DNA of 20,917 nt from Fusobacterium sp. (GCA_018457305.1 JAGYHM010000009.1:1-20917); one strand, 5' to 3'. Counted from the first letter of the stretch, positions 6,606 through 13,961 are shown. A program made the numbers and translations. Notes: generated from the letters alone by a model not told the origin.

Positions 6606-8044
6606 TGGCATTTTTACACGGAACTAGAGTAAAAGAATTAGAAACAGGATTAAAAGTATTTACTGATGTAGCTGCTCCAACTGTTATAGTAGGAACGGCA
6701 ACTGTAAATATGGGAGATGAAAGTTGTGTAAATGAACCAGTGTTAATTCAATCTCCAAAAGATGCAGCTGTATATTTTGGAACAACAACAAACATTAAAG
6801 GATTTACAATAAATGAAGCTATTTATTTAGCAACAAATGTATATAATACATTTCCAATTATTGCAATAAATGTATTAGATCCTAAAAAGCACAAGACAGC
6901 AGGTTCAGTTCAAGACTTAGTCTTAATTGAGGACAAAGTTATATTAAAACAAACAGGAATTATACTCAATGAAAATTTAGTTATAAAAGATGCAGCAACT
7001 GATGTTCCATTAGCAAAAGAAAAATATAATCTAAAGTTTAATAATGAAGGTCATTTAGAAGTAGAAGTTACTCAAAGAGATTCTACAACAAAAATTTCAG
7101 TAGACTATGAGTATGCAGACCCTAAAAAAGTTACTGAAAATGATGTAATAGGAAATATCAATCCAGAAACTTTAGAAGCAAGTGGATTACAAGCATTAAA
7201 AGAAATTTTTCCAAAATTCTCAATGATTCCTGCTTGTGTTATAGCTCCAGACTTTGCTACTTCAAAAATTGCAGTTGCATTAGATGCAAAATCACAAATT
7301 ATAAGTAATAAATGGGCTTCTTTCTCAATTCCAGAATTGCCAAAAGATATAAAATATGGAGAAGCAGTATCTTATAAAAAACAAAAAAATTATATTGATA
7401 CCGACCAGTTAATTTGCTTTGGAGTACCTTATTTAGATAAAGAAGTTTTCAAAATGTCAACAGTAGCAGCTCTACATATGCAAGCAGTTGACTCTATGAA
7501 TGATGGAATACCTTATGAATCACCATCAAATAAAAATATTAAGATGCACGGAATAGGTTATTATTCAGATGGAAACTTTAAAAAATTAAATTTAGATGAA
7601 ACAGAGGCAAATCAATTAGGAGCAAATGGAATCTGTACAATTTTGACAAGAAGTAATGGAACAGTATTTTGGGGAAACAGAACATCAGTATATCAACCTG
7701 GTGGAAACACTGATCCAAAAGATATATGGATACCTGTAAAGAGAATGTTCAAATACATAGGAAACACTTTAATGCTTAATAATGAAAATGAAGTAGATAA
7801 ACCTATGACACCTGCAAGAGCCAAGTCAATAGAAACTAATGCAAATGTTTGGCTTGCTTCTCTAGTAGCTCAAGGAAAACTTCTAGGAGCAAAAGTTGCA
7901 TTCTTACCAGAAGAAAATTCAGAACAAGACATGAGCAACGGAAGATATAAATGGCATGTATATATTGGTTCTGTAATTCCAGGAGAAAGTTTAGAATTCA
8001 TATTGGAATATGATGGAAAATATTTAAAGGAATTTTATAAATAA
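6605..8044 (+). CDS. FI: Contractile tail sheath protein (P2 gpFI family)
   Basis: A 479-residue protein that polymerises around the tail tube and contracts on infection. Family marks: the N-terminal FLHGTRVKELETGLKVF with VAAPTVIVGTA (P2-type sheaths start 'HGv.v.e...g.rpi..v.tavigvvgtA'), INEAIYLATNVYNTFPIIAINVL, a central variable domain (about residues 100-200), and the C-terminal GICTILTRSNGTVFWGNRTS with FKYIGNTLML and a final SLEFILEYD, typical of the conserved C-terminal domain. AAGGAGG sits upstream and the start overlaps the previous stop by one base. This establishes a myovirus tail. The tube gene follows after 14 bases. Confidence 0.95.
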   Translation: MAFLHGTRVKELETGLKVFTDVAAPTVIVGTATVNMGDESCVNEPVLIQSPKDAAVYFGTTTNIKGFTINEAIYLATNVYNTFPIIAINVLDPKKHKTAGSVQDLVLIEDKVILKQTGIILNENLVIKDAATDVPLAKEKYNLKFNNEGHLEVEVTQRDSTTKISVDYEYADPKKVTENDVIGNINPETLEASGLQALKEIFPKFSMIPACVIAPDFATSKIAVALDAKSQIISNKWASFSIPELPKDIKYGEAVSYKKQKNYIDTDQLICFGVPYLDKEVFKMSTVAALHMQAVDSMNDGIPYESPSNKNIKMHGIGYYSDGNFKKLNLDETEANQLGANGICTILTRSNGTVFWGNRTSVYQPGGNTDPKDIWIPVKRMFKYIGNTLMLNNENEVDKPMTPARAKSIETNANVWLASLVAQGKLLGAKVAFLPEENSEQDMSNGRYKWHVYIGSVIPGESLEFILEYDGKYLKEFYK

Positions 8045-8058
8045 AATAGGAGGAGAAA

Positions 8059-8568
8059 ATGGCATTTAGATCAGAAGTTATAGAAGAAGCAATTGTAAGA
8101 ATAAATGGAACAAATGAATTAGTTGGAATAGCTAATGTATCACTACCTGATATAACACATAAAAAAGAAACTATTGAAGGTTTAGGAGTTATAAAGCATA
8201 GCACTCCTATTCCAACTAACTTTGATGAAATGAGTTTAAAAATCAAATTTATAAATAGATATGATGGTATTAGTTTAGGAAAAAATAATATAAACTTGAC
8301 TATCACTGCAGCAATAACTGGAGTAGATACAGATACTCATGAATACGCTGACCAAAAAGCTGTTTATAGTATCAAAGGAAAAATTACAAAAACCAGTGGT
8401 GGAGAACTTGGTAAAGGTGTAAAAAATGAAACAGAACTAGAAATTGACTTAACTTATTTTAAAGAGGAAATAAATGGAAAAATAATATATGAAATAGATG
8501 TTTACAATAAGAAAGTAATTGTAAATGGAATAGATTATTACGGAAGATTAAATGGACTTTTAGCTTAG
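8059..8568 (+). CDS. FII: Major tail tube protein (P2 gpFII family)
   Basis: A 169-residue protein (P2 FII is about 170). It stacks in hexamers to make the inner tube through which DNA passes. The family pattern is clear: IEEAIVRINGTNELVGIANVSLPDI (in P2 the equivalent 'N.yv.G..l.G.a.evtlP.l' stretch), a TPIPTNFDEMSLKIKF strand, an AVYSIKGKITKTSGGELGKG segment matching the 'v....G.i...d.g..k.G' motif, and the C-terminal KVIVNGIDYYGRLNGLLA. It follows the sheath directly; AGGAGGAG precedes its start. The downstream neighbour is the chaperone, in the same order as P2 FI-FII-E. Confidence 0.93.
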   Translation: MAFRSEVIEEAIVRINGTNELVGIANVSLPDITHKKETIEGLGVIKHSTPIPTNFDEMSLKIKFINRYDGISLGKNNINLTITAAITGVDTDTHEYADQKAVYSIKGKITKTSGGELGKGVKNETELEIDLTYFKEEINGKIIYEIDVYNKKVIVNGIDYYGRLNGLLA

Positions 8569-8578
8569 GAGGTAAAAA

Positions 8579-8947
8579 ATGGGATATGATCACAAAGAAG
8601 AATTAGAGAAAGCAGAGAAAGAAATAAATGAATCAAAAGGAATTACAAACACAGAAGAAAAAGAATCAGAAGAAACATTAAATGAAACAATAACTTTATC
8701 AAACGAAAAAGAAATTACATTTTATTTTAGCAAACTTACAGGAAAATCAATAGTTAAAATAAGAGAAGAATTTAGAAAATCAAAAAGAAAATCAAAAGAT
8801 GTTGTTATAGAGGAATTAGACGATATGTACTATATTCTTGTAGCAGAGAAAGTTTCTGATTACCCAAGAGATTATTATCTAGGATTAAAATATAAAGATT
8901 ATGCTTTGGTAAAAAGGACTGTAAGAGATTTCCTGAACGAAGATTAG
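8579..8947 (+). CDS. E: Tail assembly chaperone, short form (P2 gpE-like)
   Basis: A 122-residue protein between tube and tape measure, the classic place of the tail assembly chaperone that coats the tape measure protein before tube polymerisation. The N-terminal ~45 residues are a Glu-rich linker. The core has ETITLSNEKEITFYFSKLTGKSIVKIREEF, matching the gpE-like pattern in which a strand with 'y.f..lt..dl...e.e' is followed by helices; the end is YKDYALVKRTVRDFLNED. TTAGGAGGT precedes the start. The reading frame stops at TAG 8945-8947, but the -1 frame is open through the end of this gene and on to 9117 (see next entry). Confidence 0.8.
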   Translation: MGYDHKEELEKAEKEINESKGITNTEEKESEETLNETITLSNEKEITFYFSKLTGKSIVKIREEFRKSKRKSKDVVIEELDDMYYILVAEKVSDYPRDYYLGLKYKDYALVKRTVRDFLNED

Positions 8948-9117
8948 GACGAGATCAAGAGAAAGCGTTCTATGAAATAATTGATATTTTAGCAATCAGT
9001 TTAAATAATTCTCAAGGGTTGAATATGCACATATCATATGAAACTCTTGAGAATACAAATTTAGAAAAAATAGAAAAATATATAGGATATATAAAAGAAT
9101 TTAATGAAAGGAGGTAG
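8579..9117 (+). CDS. E': Tail assembly chaperone, -1 frameshift product (P2 gpE+E'-like)
   Basis: The -1 frame relative to the chaperone is open from 8896 to TAG 9115-9117 and has no good start of its own. Slippage at A AAA AGG (8911-8917) joins residues 1-112 to a 67-residue extension beginning KDCKRFPERRLGRDQEKAFY, giving about 179 residues. Phage tail chaperones of this position (P2 E/E', lambda G/GT) are made as a short form plus a low-frequency frameshifted long form that bridges tape measure and tube. The extension fills the otherwise empty 170 bases before the tape measure gene and ends just before its start, as in P2. The slip site is inferred: it is not a perfect X XXY YYZ heptamer because AGG breaks the YYZ part. 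Confidence 0.75.
8911..8949 (+). promoter_or_regulatory. Candidate -1 ribosomal frameshift site with downstream hairpin
   Basis: A run AAAAAGG at 8911-8917 is read A AAA AGG in the chaperone frame. It is the only A-run with in-frame slippage potential inside the window where both frames are open (8896-8947). Lys-tRNA can re-pair perfectly with AAA one base upstream; Arg at AGG cannot fully. 13 bases downstream, TCCTGA (8931-8936) can pair with TTAGGA (8944-8949) around a 7-base loop; the stem includes one G-U. The spacing is longer than usual for a stimulator, so its role is uncertain. The A/G-run could also act as a Shine-Dalgarno-like stimulator. Confidence 0.5.
9008..9054 (+). repeat. Long inverted repeat / hairpin inside the frameshift extension
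   Basis: ATTCTCAAGGGTT (9008-9020) pairs with AACTCTTGAGAAT (9042-9054): 13 pairs, of which 12 are Watson-Crick and one is G-U. Inside it a GA/GA internal loop (9021-9022 with 9040-9041), in the 5'-GA/3'-AG arrangement that can form tandem sheared G-A pairs, leads to a second 5-bp stem, ATATG (9023-9027) with CATAT (9035-9039), closed by a 7-base loop. The structure lies within coding sequence of the E' extension, about 90 bases after the slip site and about 65 bases before the tape measure start. No T-run follows, so it is not a standard terminator. Confidence 0.7.
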
Positions 9118-9118
9118 T

Positions 9119-12100
9119 ATGTCAAAAGAACTTGGGATTATTTTAAAAATAAAAGGACTTGTTGATAAAACTCTTCCAAGTAGTTTAGCAAAAATTGCGA
9201 CAGAAACAAAAAATCTAAGAATAGAGAAATCTAAATTAGAAAAATATAAAAAATTACATGAGCAAGAAAGAAAGTTAAAGAAAGAAATTTTAGATCAAGT
9301 AAGAGCTTTAAGAAAAAACAAATCAGCTTTAAAAGTTTTAGAACAAGCAAAAGCAAAAGGAATAGCACTAAGTAAGGAAGAACAGCAAAAATATAGAAAA
9401 CTAATTTCTGAACAAAGAAAATTAGAAAGACAAATAAAATCAAGTTCAAGTTCTTATAAAAAATATGGAATGGAATTGAAAAAATTAAAAATTCCATACG
9501 ACCAGCTACAAAAAGAAATAGACCAAACTATTTCAAAAATGAAAAAATTAGATGCTCAACAAAGAATTCAAAAATCAGCTGGAAATTTAAAAAGAAAATA
9601 TGGAAATTTTTCTGAAAATGTAAAATCAAAAGTTAAAACTACTGCAGCTGTTGGAGCAGGAGCTCTATTTGCAGGTGGAATAGCATCAGCAAAGAGTTAT
9701 ATTGAATTTGATAAAGGAATTAGAAAAGTAAAAGCCTTAACAGGAGCAACAGAAAAAGAATTTAAATTACTTTCAGATGAAGCTTTGAGACTTGGAAAAA
9801 CAACTAAATTCACTTCTTTAGAAGCAACAGCTGGAATGGAAAAATTTGCATTAGCAGGATTAAGACCAAAACAAATTGTAGAAGCTTTACCAAGTGTTTT
9901 AGATTTAGCAGCAGCATCAGGAGAAGACTTTGCAATGATTTCGGACATAATTTCTGATCATGCAAAAAACTTCAAATATGGAACTAAAGATATAGGTCAA
10001 ATGGCTGGTATTATGGCTAATACAATGTCTAGGGCAAATGTAGATATTGAAATGCTAGGTGAAACCTTGAGATATGTATCTTCTAGTGCCAATGACCTAA
10101 ATATAGATTTTTCAACAACTGCTGCTGTAACTGGACTAATGGGAGATCAAGCTTTAAAAAGTGGTCAAGCAGGAAGAAACCTTGAAATGGCACTTAGTAA
10201 AATTGCAACTTCAGAAACTCAAAAAAAATTAAAAGCAATAGGAGTTTCAGTAAAAGATAGCAAAGGTAATTTTATAGGTTTAGCAGATTTAGTTGAGAAA
10301 CTTAATCAAAAATTAAAAAATACAGAGGGACTAGATAAGAAAAAATTTTTAGGAGAAGTTTTTGGAGTACAAGGAAGTAGAGCCATAAATAAACTTTTAA
10401 AGGCTGAAAAAGAAGTTAATGGAGTTATTTATAAAGGGGCAGATGCAATAAGAGCATTTGCTAAAGAAAATGAAAAAGCAACAGAAAAAGCCAAAACAAT
10501 GAAACAAGTAATACTAGAAGGAGCAGGTGGAGCATGGGATTTATTTACTTCGTCAATTTCAGGATTAAAACTTACTTTAGGTAAAATAATTTTTGACGGT
10601 GGAGGTTTAGGATTATTAAAAACTGCTACTAATTATATCAATTCTTTGTCAGATGTAATTAGTGGAAAGTTAGATAATACTAAGGCAAATTTATTTTGGC
10701 AAGACTTTGTAAAGGGAGCTAAAACAGCTTGGGACGGATTAAAAACTATAGGAAAAGCTCTAGTAGGAGTTGCTAAAGTTATAAATACAATTGGAGTAGA
10801 TAATATTCTGGTATTTATGACAGTGTTCAGTGTAACTTCGAAAGTTACGAAATTTGCTGGAGCAATACAGACAGCTATCACAACAGTAAAAGCTGCAGGA
10901 GGAGTTTTATCTGCTATGCAAACTGGAATAGCTGCATTAGGTGGTCCTATATCTCTTATAGTAGCTGGACTTGTAGTATTTAGTTATTGGGTATATAAAA
11001 ACTGGGATACTATAAAGCAATGGGGGAGAAACATAAAAGAAGTAGTTAAAAATGTTACTGTATGGTTAGTAGAAGCACTAATAAAAATGTTTCTTTGGAT
11101 TTTTGAAAAGATGAAATGGTTTGCTTGGAATGTGGGAATATATTTCTTAGGTCCAATAGGATTTGTAATTAGACATTGGGATTTTCTAAAAGAAAAAGCC
11201 ACTAAAGTTATTCATAAAATTAAAAACTTATTACTTTCTATTGGAGGAAGCATTAAAGGTTTCTTTAAAGAAATATTTAATAGTATTCCTAATTTGATTG
11301 ATTCAGCAAAAAATAAAGCTAAAGATTTCTTAAAATCTATGCCAGGTGGAAGCTGGGTACTTTCTAAATTAGAAGGAAAGAAAAAAGCTGTTGATGGAAG
11401 TCATGCAAATGGACTTGCTAATGTTCCATATGATGGTTATATTGCAGAACTTCATAAGGGAGAAAGAGTTTTAACAGCTAATGAAAATAAGAATATTTAT
11501 ACTTTCTTAAAAAAAGCTATGTCAGTAAAGAATATTAATTTTCAAAATATAAAATCTAATACAACAAATAGAAATCTATCTACTGTGGCAAGTGATATTA
11601 TTCAAAAAGTAATATCTGTAAAAAATACTAAATTTGAAAGCATAAGAAACTATCCTATCAATAATAGCTTATCTAGTATTACAAATAGATTTTTTGAAAA
11701 TATAAAATCTAATCCAACAAATAGAAATCTATCTACTGTGGCAAGCGATATTATTCAAAAAGTAATATCTGTAAAAAATACTAAATTTGAAAGCATAAGA
11801 AACTATCCTATCAATAGTAGCTTATCTAGTATTACAAATAGATTTTTTGAAAATCATCAAAATAAAATAAGTAATATTCCATTTATAGATTTAATTGTTA
11901 AAACTAAAAAATTTCTTATTGATGGAAGCCATGCAAATGGACTTGCTAATGTTCCATATGATGGTTATATTGCAGAACTCCACAAAGGAGAAAGAGTTTT
12001 AACTGCAGAAGAAAATGGAAGCCTATATAATTCTTTAAAAACTGTTACAACATCTTCAAATAGGACTACAACTATAAATAACAGCAATAATAGTTCAAAT

Positions 12101-12265
12101 TCTCAACCTAAAATTCATATAGAATTTAGTCCTAAATTTGAAAATGTTAATTCAGAAACTGCATCAGGAATTTATAATTTCTTAAAAGAAGAAATAGAAA
12201 AATTAAAACAAGAATTAGAAACAATGATGGAAAGAGAGGAAAATTATGGAAGAGTTAGACTTTAA
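9119..12265 (+). CDS. Tail tape measure protein
   Basis: A 1048-residue protein that sets tail length and is ejected with the DNA. The start is ATG 9119, 4 bases after AAAGGAGGT (9107-9115); a frame-open ATG at 9104 lies upstream of that site and is rejected. Residues ~20-165 are a long Lys/Glu-rich coiled coil. Then comes the family core: TTAAVGAGALFAGG, YIEFDKGIRKVKALTGATEKEF, a LRLGKTTKFTSLEATAGMEK stretch (TIGR01760-type 'a..lg..T.fsa.eaa.gm...a.aG') and GEVFGVQGSRAINKLL. Two hydrophobic stretches follow (about 603-627 and 645-687). The C-terminus carries two DGSHANGL motifs (759-790, 935-966) around a duplicated 51-residue block, then a Asn/Ser linker and a final helix. Confidence 0.93.
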   Translation: MSKELGIILKIKGLVDKTLPSSLAKIATETKNLRIEKSKLEKYKKLHEQERKLKKEILDQVRALRKNKSALKVLEQAKAKGIALSKEEQQKYRKLISEQRKLERQIKSSSSSYKKYGMELKKLKIPYDQLQKEIDQTISKMKKLDAQQRIQKSAGNLKRKYGNFSENVKSKVKTTAAVGAGALFAGGIASAKSYIEFDKGIRKVKALTGATEKEFKLLSDEALRLGKTTKFTSLEATAGMEKFALAGLRPKQIVEALPSVLDLAAASGEDFAMISDIISDHAKNFKYGTKDIGQMAGIMANTMSRANVDIEMLGETLRYVSSSANDLNIDFSTTAAVTGLMGDQALKSGQAGRNLEMALSKIATSETQKKLKAIGVSVKDSKGNFIGLADLVEKLNQKLKNTEGLDKKKFLGEVFGVQGSRAINKLLKAEKEVNGVIYKGADAIRAFAKENEKATEKAKTMKQVILEGAGGAWDLFTSSISGLKLTLGKIIFDGGGLGLLKTATNYINSLSDVISGKLDNTKANLFWQDFVKGAKTAWDGLKTIGKALVGVAKVINTIGVDNILVFMTVFSVTSKVTKFAGAIQTAITTVKAAGGVLSAMQTGIAALGGPISLIVAGLVVFSYWVYKNWDTIKQWGRNIKEVVKNVTVWLVEALIKMFLWIFEKMKWFAWNVGIYFLGPIGFVIRHWDFLKEKATKVIHKIKNLLLSIGGSIKGFFKEIFNSIPNLIDSAKNKAKDFLKSMPGGSWVLSKLEGKKKAVDGSHANGLANVPYDGYIAELHKGERVLTANENKNIYTFLKKAMSVKNINFQNIKSNTTNRNLSTVASDIIQKVISVKNTKFESIRNYPINNSLSSITNRFFENIKSNPTNRNLSTVASDIIQKVISVKNTKFESIRNYPINSSLSSITNRFFENHQNKISNIPFIDLIVKTKKFLIDGSHANGLANVPYDGYIAELHKGERVLTAEENGSLYNSLKTVTTSSNRTTTINNSNNSSNSQPKIHIEFSPKFENVNSETASGIYNFLKEEIEKLKQELETMMEREENYGRVRL
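10832..10848 (+). repeat. Small perfect hairpin in the tape measure gene
   Basis: GTAACTT (10832-10838) and AAGTTAC (10842-10848) form a perfect 7-bp stem with a CGA loop, extendable by a T-G pair. It is coding sequence for the region before the hydrophobic segments, far from any gene start, so a regulatory role is not evident; it may be chance. Confidence 0.35.
11393..11488 (+). repeat. DGSHANGL motif, copy 1, in the tape measure gene
   Basis: Encodes residues 759-790 of the tape measure protein: DGSHANGLANVPYDGYIAEL, then HKGERVLTANEN. This motif is common near the C-terminus of tape measure proteins of low-GC phages (the general form is 'hanGl..VPyDGy.A.LHkGErVLtaeEn'). A second copy lies at 11921-12016 and encodes the same residues except at the end (AEEN). 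The two DNA copies differ at about 8 of 96 positions, mostly synonymous, so they are kept alike by selection or came from a not very recent duplication. Confidence 0.85.
11544..11849 (+). repeat. Tandem duplication, 2 x 153 bp, in the tape measure gene
   Basis: Bases 11544-11696 and 11697-11849 are the same 153-bp unit repeated head to tail, with only three differences by eye (A/C at 11561/11714, a T/C in a GAT/GAC-type context of AGTGAT versus AGCGAT, and AAT/AGT near the end). The unit is 51 codons long, so the frame is kept, and it encodes NIKSNxTNRNLSTVASDIIQ, KVISVKNTKFESIRNYPIN and SLSSITNRFFE. Each unit itself looks like two divergent ~30-residue halves (SVKNINFQNIKSN... versus SVKNTKFESIRNY...). 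Such duplications change tape length, hence tail length. Confidence 0.92.
11921..12016 (+). repeat. DGSHANGL motif, copy 2, in the tape measure gene
   Basis: Encodes residues 935-966, matching copy 1 at 11393-11488 almost exactly. The copies are 528 bp apart start to start and bracket the 153-bp tandem duplication, so the whole interval looks like an expansion between two motif copies. The copy nearest the C-terminus ends AEEN, the more common form of the motif, and may be the original. Confidence 0.85.
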
Positions 12266-12452
12266 ATATATCACAGAACAAAATGATACATGGGATTTAA
12301 TTTCTTTTAAAATTTTTGGAACAGAATTTTATGCTAGAACTATTTGTAAGAATAATCCAACATATATGAAAACTGTAATCTTTCCAGCTGGAATAGAGTT
12401 AGATATTCCAACAATTAAAAAAGAAATAGGAGGTGCTCCTGAATGGGCATAG
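12246..12452 (+). CDS. X: Tail protein X, LysM-like (P2 gpX family)
   Basis: A 68-residue protein. Its pattern is that of gpX: an opening YITEQNDTWDLISFKIFG (the LysM 'y.v..gDtld.ia.r.yG' stretch), FYARTICKNNPTYMKTVIFP (the 'v...Np.l.....'-type middle) and AGIELDIPTI near the end ('l..G..i.lP'). It binds at the tail base and helps attach the hub or peptidoglycan-facing parts. The start overlaps the tape measure end by 20 bases, with GAGAGG upstream. It overlaps the gpD hub gene by 10 bases, and the ribosome binding site for that gene lies inside this gene. Confidence 0.87.
   Translation: MEELDFKYITEQNDTWDLISFKIFGTEFYARTICKNNPTYMKTVIFPAGIELDIPTIKKEIGGAPEWA
12428..12440 (+). promoter_or_regulatory. 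Hairpin that hides the ribosome binding site of the hub gene
   Basis: The site AGGAGG (12428-12433), which serves ATG 12443, can fold as AGGAG (12428-12432) with CTCCT (12436-12440) around a GTG loop, a perfect 5-bp stem. The structure lies inside the last codons of the gpX gene, so a ribosome finishing gpX would open it. This suggests translational coupling of the hub to gpX. A second SD-like hairpin follows at 12463-12479, whose CTCTCCT arm could compete for the same site. Confidence 0.5.
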
Positions 12453-13489
12453 AAAACTTAGTTAGGAGAGCCTCTCCTATTATTTACTATAAAAATAAAG
12501 ATATAACTAAAAGCATCTTACCTTTTTTTTCTAGCTTAGAAGTAACAGAAGTATTAGAGGGAGAACTTGACTCCCTAACATTAAAGTTTAATAATCATAA
12601 AAATAATTTTTTAAAAAATGACTGGGCTTTAAAAAAAGATGAGATTGTAAAATTTCAAATAGAAACAATAAATTGGGAAAGCAATTTTGAAGGAATAAAG
12701 AGAAACAATATAGGAAATTACTATATTGACACAAGAAAGTTTAATAAAAAAATTGCTACTATCAAAGCAATATCTTCTCCACTAGGAGCAAAGAATACAA
12801 AAAATTCAAAAATTTGGAACAAAATAACATTAAAAAATTTAGGAGCAGAATTTGCTACTAAATATAATTTAGAATATTTTTATAAATCAGAAAAAGAAAT
12901 AAACTTAACAAATGTAAAACAAGAAAAACAAACAGATTTTAGCTTTTTACAAAATATAGCCACTAGAGAAGGAATTAAATTAAAAATAACTCATTCAAAG
13001 GTGGTTTTATTTGAAGAAGAACTACTTATTAAAAAAGCTATAAAAAAATCGTTTAGCATAGATTATTTCGAAGATTACGAAATAAATGATAAAACTGATG
13101 AGATATATGATGCAATTGAATTAACTTATTTTGATACCAAACAGAATAAGCAACTAAAGGCAGTTATTACAAAGTCAGAAATTGAGTCAGGAAAAAAAGA
13201 AAAAAGTAAAAAGTTTCAAAAACTTTTAAAAGTAAAAATGAGAGCATTAACAGGAGATATACATACTCTAGCAAAAAATATACTCACTAGAGAAAATAGA
13301 AGAGAGATTGAAATTTCATTTACAATGATAGGACTTGCAGAACTATATACAGGAGATGTTGTTGAAATATCAGATGCAGGAGAATTTAGTGGAAGATATT
13401 TAATAATTAAACTATCTCATAAACTCCCTAAATTTGAAACATCAGTAACTGCTTATAAGATAAAAAAGGAGCAAAAAAATGATAAGTAA
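12443..13489 (+). CDS. D: Baseplate hub / late control protein D (P2 gpD family)
   Basis: A 348-residue protein that forms the trimeric hub at the tube end (VgrG-like fold). Visible features: an N-terminal 'p.i.v...dit..i...l.s..vt.......D.l.l...' pattern (PIIYYKNKDITKSILPFFSSLEVTE), LDSLTLKFNN, a WALKKDEIVKF strand, then the conserved GNYYIDTRKF region, SFLQNIATREGIKLKIT, i.e. the 'F...la..eG.....' motif, and a C-terminal REIEISFTMIGLAELYTGDVVEISD with GRYLIIKLSHKL, which is a gpD hallmark. The start overlaps gpX; its ribosome binding site is in a hairpin. It overlaps gpV by 11 bases. Confidence 0.92.
   Translation: MGIENLVRRASPIIYYKNKDITKSILPFFSSLEVTEVLEGELDSLTLKFNNHKNNFLKNDWALKKDEIVKFQIETINWESNFEGIKRNNIGNYYIDTRKFNKKIATIKAISSPLGAKNTKNSKIWNKITLKNLGAEFATKYNLEYFYKSEKEINLTNVKQEKQTDFSFLQNIATREGIKLKITHSKVVLFEEELLIKKAIKKSFSIDYFEDYEINDKTDEIYDAIELTYFDTKQNKQLKAVITKSEIESGKKEKSKKFQKLLKVKMRALTGDIHTLAKNILTRENRREIEISFTMIGLAELYTGDVVEISDAGEFSGRYLIIKLSHKLPKFETSVTAYKIKKEQKNDK
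12463..12479 (+). repeat. Perfect hairpin just after the hub gene start
   Basis: TAGGAGA (12463-12469) and TCTCCTA (12473-12479) form a perfect 7-bp stem with a GCC loop, 20 bases after ATG 12443. It encodes codons 7-13 of the hub protein (LVRRASPI). In this A/T-rich DNA a stem with 3 G-C pairs is conspicuous. The AGGAG arm resembles a ribosome binding site and the CTCCT arm an anti-site, so it can be drawn as an alternative partner for the true site at 12428-12433. Confidence 0.5.
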
Positions 13490-13961
13490 AGTAAAAGCAG
13501 CAGTTGGAATTATACAAAGTATAGACCCAACTAACTACACTGCGTCAGTAAAATTAGTTGAATATGAAGATCAAATTACAGAAACCTATCAAATATTAAC
13601 TCCTTTATCCTTTCAAAATAAAATTTCATGTATTCCTAAAGTTAATACACCTGTTGTTGTATTACTTATAGGAGATGATGCAGAAAATGGATTTATAATA
13701 GGAAGTTACTATTCAAAAAAAAATAACTGTGAAGAAAAGCAAGATGAATTTAAAATAAATTTTCAAAACTCTATCTTAACAATAAAAGAAAATGGAGAGA
13801 CAACTATCGATGCAAAAGTTACAACTATAAATAGCAAACAAGTAAATATAAATGCTGAAGTAAATATTAGCAAATCTTTAAAAGTTAGCGAGAGCATAAA
13901 GGCTAATCTCATAGAAGGGAATACACTTAAAGATGCAGATGGAGTATTGGGGGTTAAATAA
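13479..13961 (+). CDS. V: Baseplate spike / assembly protein V (P2 gpV family)
   Basis: A 160-residue protein, the needle at the tail tip. It has an N-terminal OB-fold: VKAAVGIIQSIDPTNYTASVKLVEYEDQITE (the family has 'v...G.V..vd.....vrV....l.t..'), LTPLSFQNK, an 'pv.g..v.vl..g.d.e.G.ilgs.ys' segment seen as TPVVVLLIGDDAENGFIIGSYYS. Then a beta-helix of about three short alternating turns (LTIKENGETTIDAKVTTI, NSKQVNINAEVNIS, KSLKVSESIKANLIEG). It ends GNTLKDADGVLGVK. No histidine occurs anywhere, so the HxH iron-binding tip of P2-type spikes is absent. The start overlaps the hub stop and AAGGAGC lies upstream. Confidence 0.88.
   Translation: MISKVKAAVGIIQSIDPTNYTASVKLVEYEDQITETYQILTPLSFQNKISCIPKVNTPVVVLLIGDDAENGFIIGSYYSKKNNCEEKQDEFKINFQNSILTIKENGETTIDAKVTTINSKQVNINAEVNISKSLKVSESIKANLIEGNTLKDADGVLGVK

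Noticed and set aside
9022..9117. Separate small gene in the chaperone extension from the ATG near 9025
   Set aside because: No proper binding site, and the frame continues openly upstream across the chaperone end; a frameshift extension explains it better.
9104..9118. Earlier in-frame ATG for the tape measure protein
   Set aside because: It lies upstream of the AAAGGAGGT site; the ATG at 9119 has ideal spacing to that site.
11393..12016. CRISPR-like or transposon repeats in the tape measure gene
   Set aside because: Repeats are in-frame, without spacers of constant size, terminal inverted repeats or transposase; they are protein-coding duplications.
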